Below, piece after piece: positions 63,319 to 64,000 of a stretch of 64,000 nucleotides of DNA (its first letter is position 1; every line of letters starts with the position of its first letter). The notes below the pieces were generated by a model. That model had not been told where the DNA came from and searched no databases. It saw nothing but the letters and a program-made list of their open reading frames with translations. Source of the DNA: an uncultured Draconibacterium sp. (GTDB taxonomy: Bacteria; Bacteroidota; Bacteroidia; Bacteroidales; Prolixibacteraceae); the NCBI RefSeq assembly GCF_963675585.1, contig NZ_OY776414.1:2645001-2709000 (forward strand). Direction: 5' to 3'. Both the position numbers and the translations under genes were made by a program.

Positions 63319-64000
63319 ATGTTGAACGAACGACAAAATTTAATTCTAAAAACTCTGGGAGAAAACGATCAAACTTCGGTAAATGTTCTCTCCGAAAAGT
63401 TAAATGTTTCGTCGGTTACAATCAGACAAGACCTTAAATTTTTAGAAGCTGAAGGTCTTTTAAAGCGGGTGCACGGTGGCGCAGTTTTAAAAGATGCCGA
63501 CGACCTAACCAACCGGCTTGGCGTTAACTACGAAAAAAAACTACGCATTGCACGAAAAGTGGCAGCGCGTGTAAACGAAGGCGAAACTATTTTAATCGAA
63601 TCAGGTTCGGTAAATGTTCTTTTGGCGCGCGAGCTGCTTAAAATAAAACGGGTTACGATTATCACTACCAATGTTTATATTGCCCGCCAATTCAGAAAAA
63701 ACGAACAGGCAAACATTATTGTACTTGGTGGCATTTACCAGCACGACAGCGAAACGCTGGTGGGCAAAATAACACGAGCCTGCATCGATCAGTTAAACAT
63801 CGACAAAGCCTTTATTGGCATTGACGGTTATTCAAAAGAAGCCGGATTTACACTGCGCGATCTGTTCAGGGCCGAAGTATCGAGCCATATAATACAAAAG
63901 GCCAAAGATGTTTTTGTAGTCAGCGATTCGAGCAAATTCGGGAAGACTCATCTGACCAATATTTGTTCAATAAACGACATTCAGCACATTGTGACCAACA
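63319..64000 (+). CDS. DeoR-family transcriptional regulator, partial
   Basis: Runs past the window end; 227 codons are visible. The N-terminal DeoR winged helix-turn-helix is clear (LSEKLNVSSVTIRQDLKFLE, then GLLKRVHGGAV), followed by the sugar-phosphate-binding domain (ILIESGSVNVLLARELLKI, VTIITTNVYIARQF, KAFIGIDGYSKEAGFT). DeoR/GlpR proteins usually repress sugar operons and respond to a phosphorylated intermediate. It begins 1 bp after the ROK stop, so it is in the glycyl radical operon and probably controls it. Confidence 0.93.
   Translation, partial: MLNERQNLILKTLGENDQTSVNVLSEKLNVSSVTIRQDLKFLEAEGLLKRVHGGAVLKDADDLTNRLGVNYEKKLRIARKVAARVNEGETILIESGSVNVLLARELLKIKRVTIITTNVYIARQFRKNEQANIIVLGGIYQHDSETLVGKITRACIDQLNIDKAFIGIDGYSKEAGFTLRDLFRAEVSSHIIQKAKDVFVVSDSSKFGKTHLTNICSINDIQHIVTN

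Overview
This 64 kb window looks like chromosome from a Bacteroidota bacterium, most likely an anaerobic or facultative, probably marine, member of the Marinilabiliales/Prolixibacteraceae type. I infer this from gene content and signals, not from a database match. The pointers are AT-rich intergenic DNA with TAnnTTTG promoter elements, GH92 lipoproteins, DUF1080, DUF1460 and YceI proteins, a sodium-pumping biotin decarboxylase and a glycyl radical enzyme operon. No rRNA, tRNA, CRISPR array or integrase was seen.

Layout. 1-7.4 kb: end of a PEP carboxylase gene, then aconitase, a eukaryotic-type NADP isocitrate dehydrogenase, a frameshifted GxxExxY gene, a second E. coli-type isocitrate dehydrogenase whose cofactor residues look NAD-type, and citrate synthase. 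Together these make the oxidative start of the TCA cycle. 7.4-10.6 kb: an accessory island with two orphan genes (a DUF6884-like/GIY-YIG fusion and a HEPN-like protein). Each is followed by a related, palindrome-rich repeat whose core lies 7-8 bp past the stop codon, an arrangement like integron gene cassettes. 10.6-17.7 kb: sulfide:quinone reductase-like protein with a small partner ORF, GNAT, pirin, two YceI proteins, a Crp/Fnr regulator, a DUF1080 protein and an HD-domain protein. 17.9-24.8 kb: three tandem GH92 alpha-mannosidases. 25-36.7 kb: a solitary OLD-type ATPase/nuclease, then small enzymes, a secreted trypsin-like lipoprotein, a membrane AraC-TolB-TPR regulator, an ankyrin lipoprotein and two serine hydrolases.

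36.9-40.4 kb: Na+-pumping decarboxylase operon (gamma-alpha-beta) on the minus strand. 40.9-46.9 kb: NYN RNase-like protein, Hsp20, a composite heptamer/hairpin repeat array, a SNF2 helicase and a CBM9-like protein. 47.1-50.8 kb: glycerol kinase, glycerol-3-phosphate dehydrogenase and a macro-domain protein. 51-58.9 kb: cold-shock protein and assorted envelope or secreted proteins (DUF1080, glycosyltransferase, esterase, DUF1460, a beta-barrel, VOC). 59.0-64.0 kb: a tight operon of a YbiY-like activase, a YbiW/PflD-like glycyl radical enzyme, a ROK sugar kinase and a DeoR regulator that runs off the window.

The two observations I rate highest are the last operon and the cassette-like island. 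The operon is predicted to phosphorylate a 1,5-anhydrohexitol and open its ring by radical chemistry, with a ROK kinase in place of the E. coli PTS. A third is the 42.5-43.0 kb array, in which successive unit lengths differ by exactly two heptamers.
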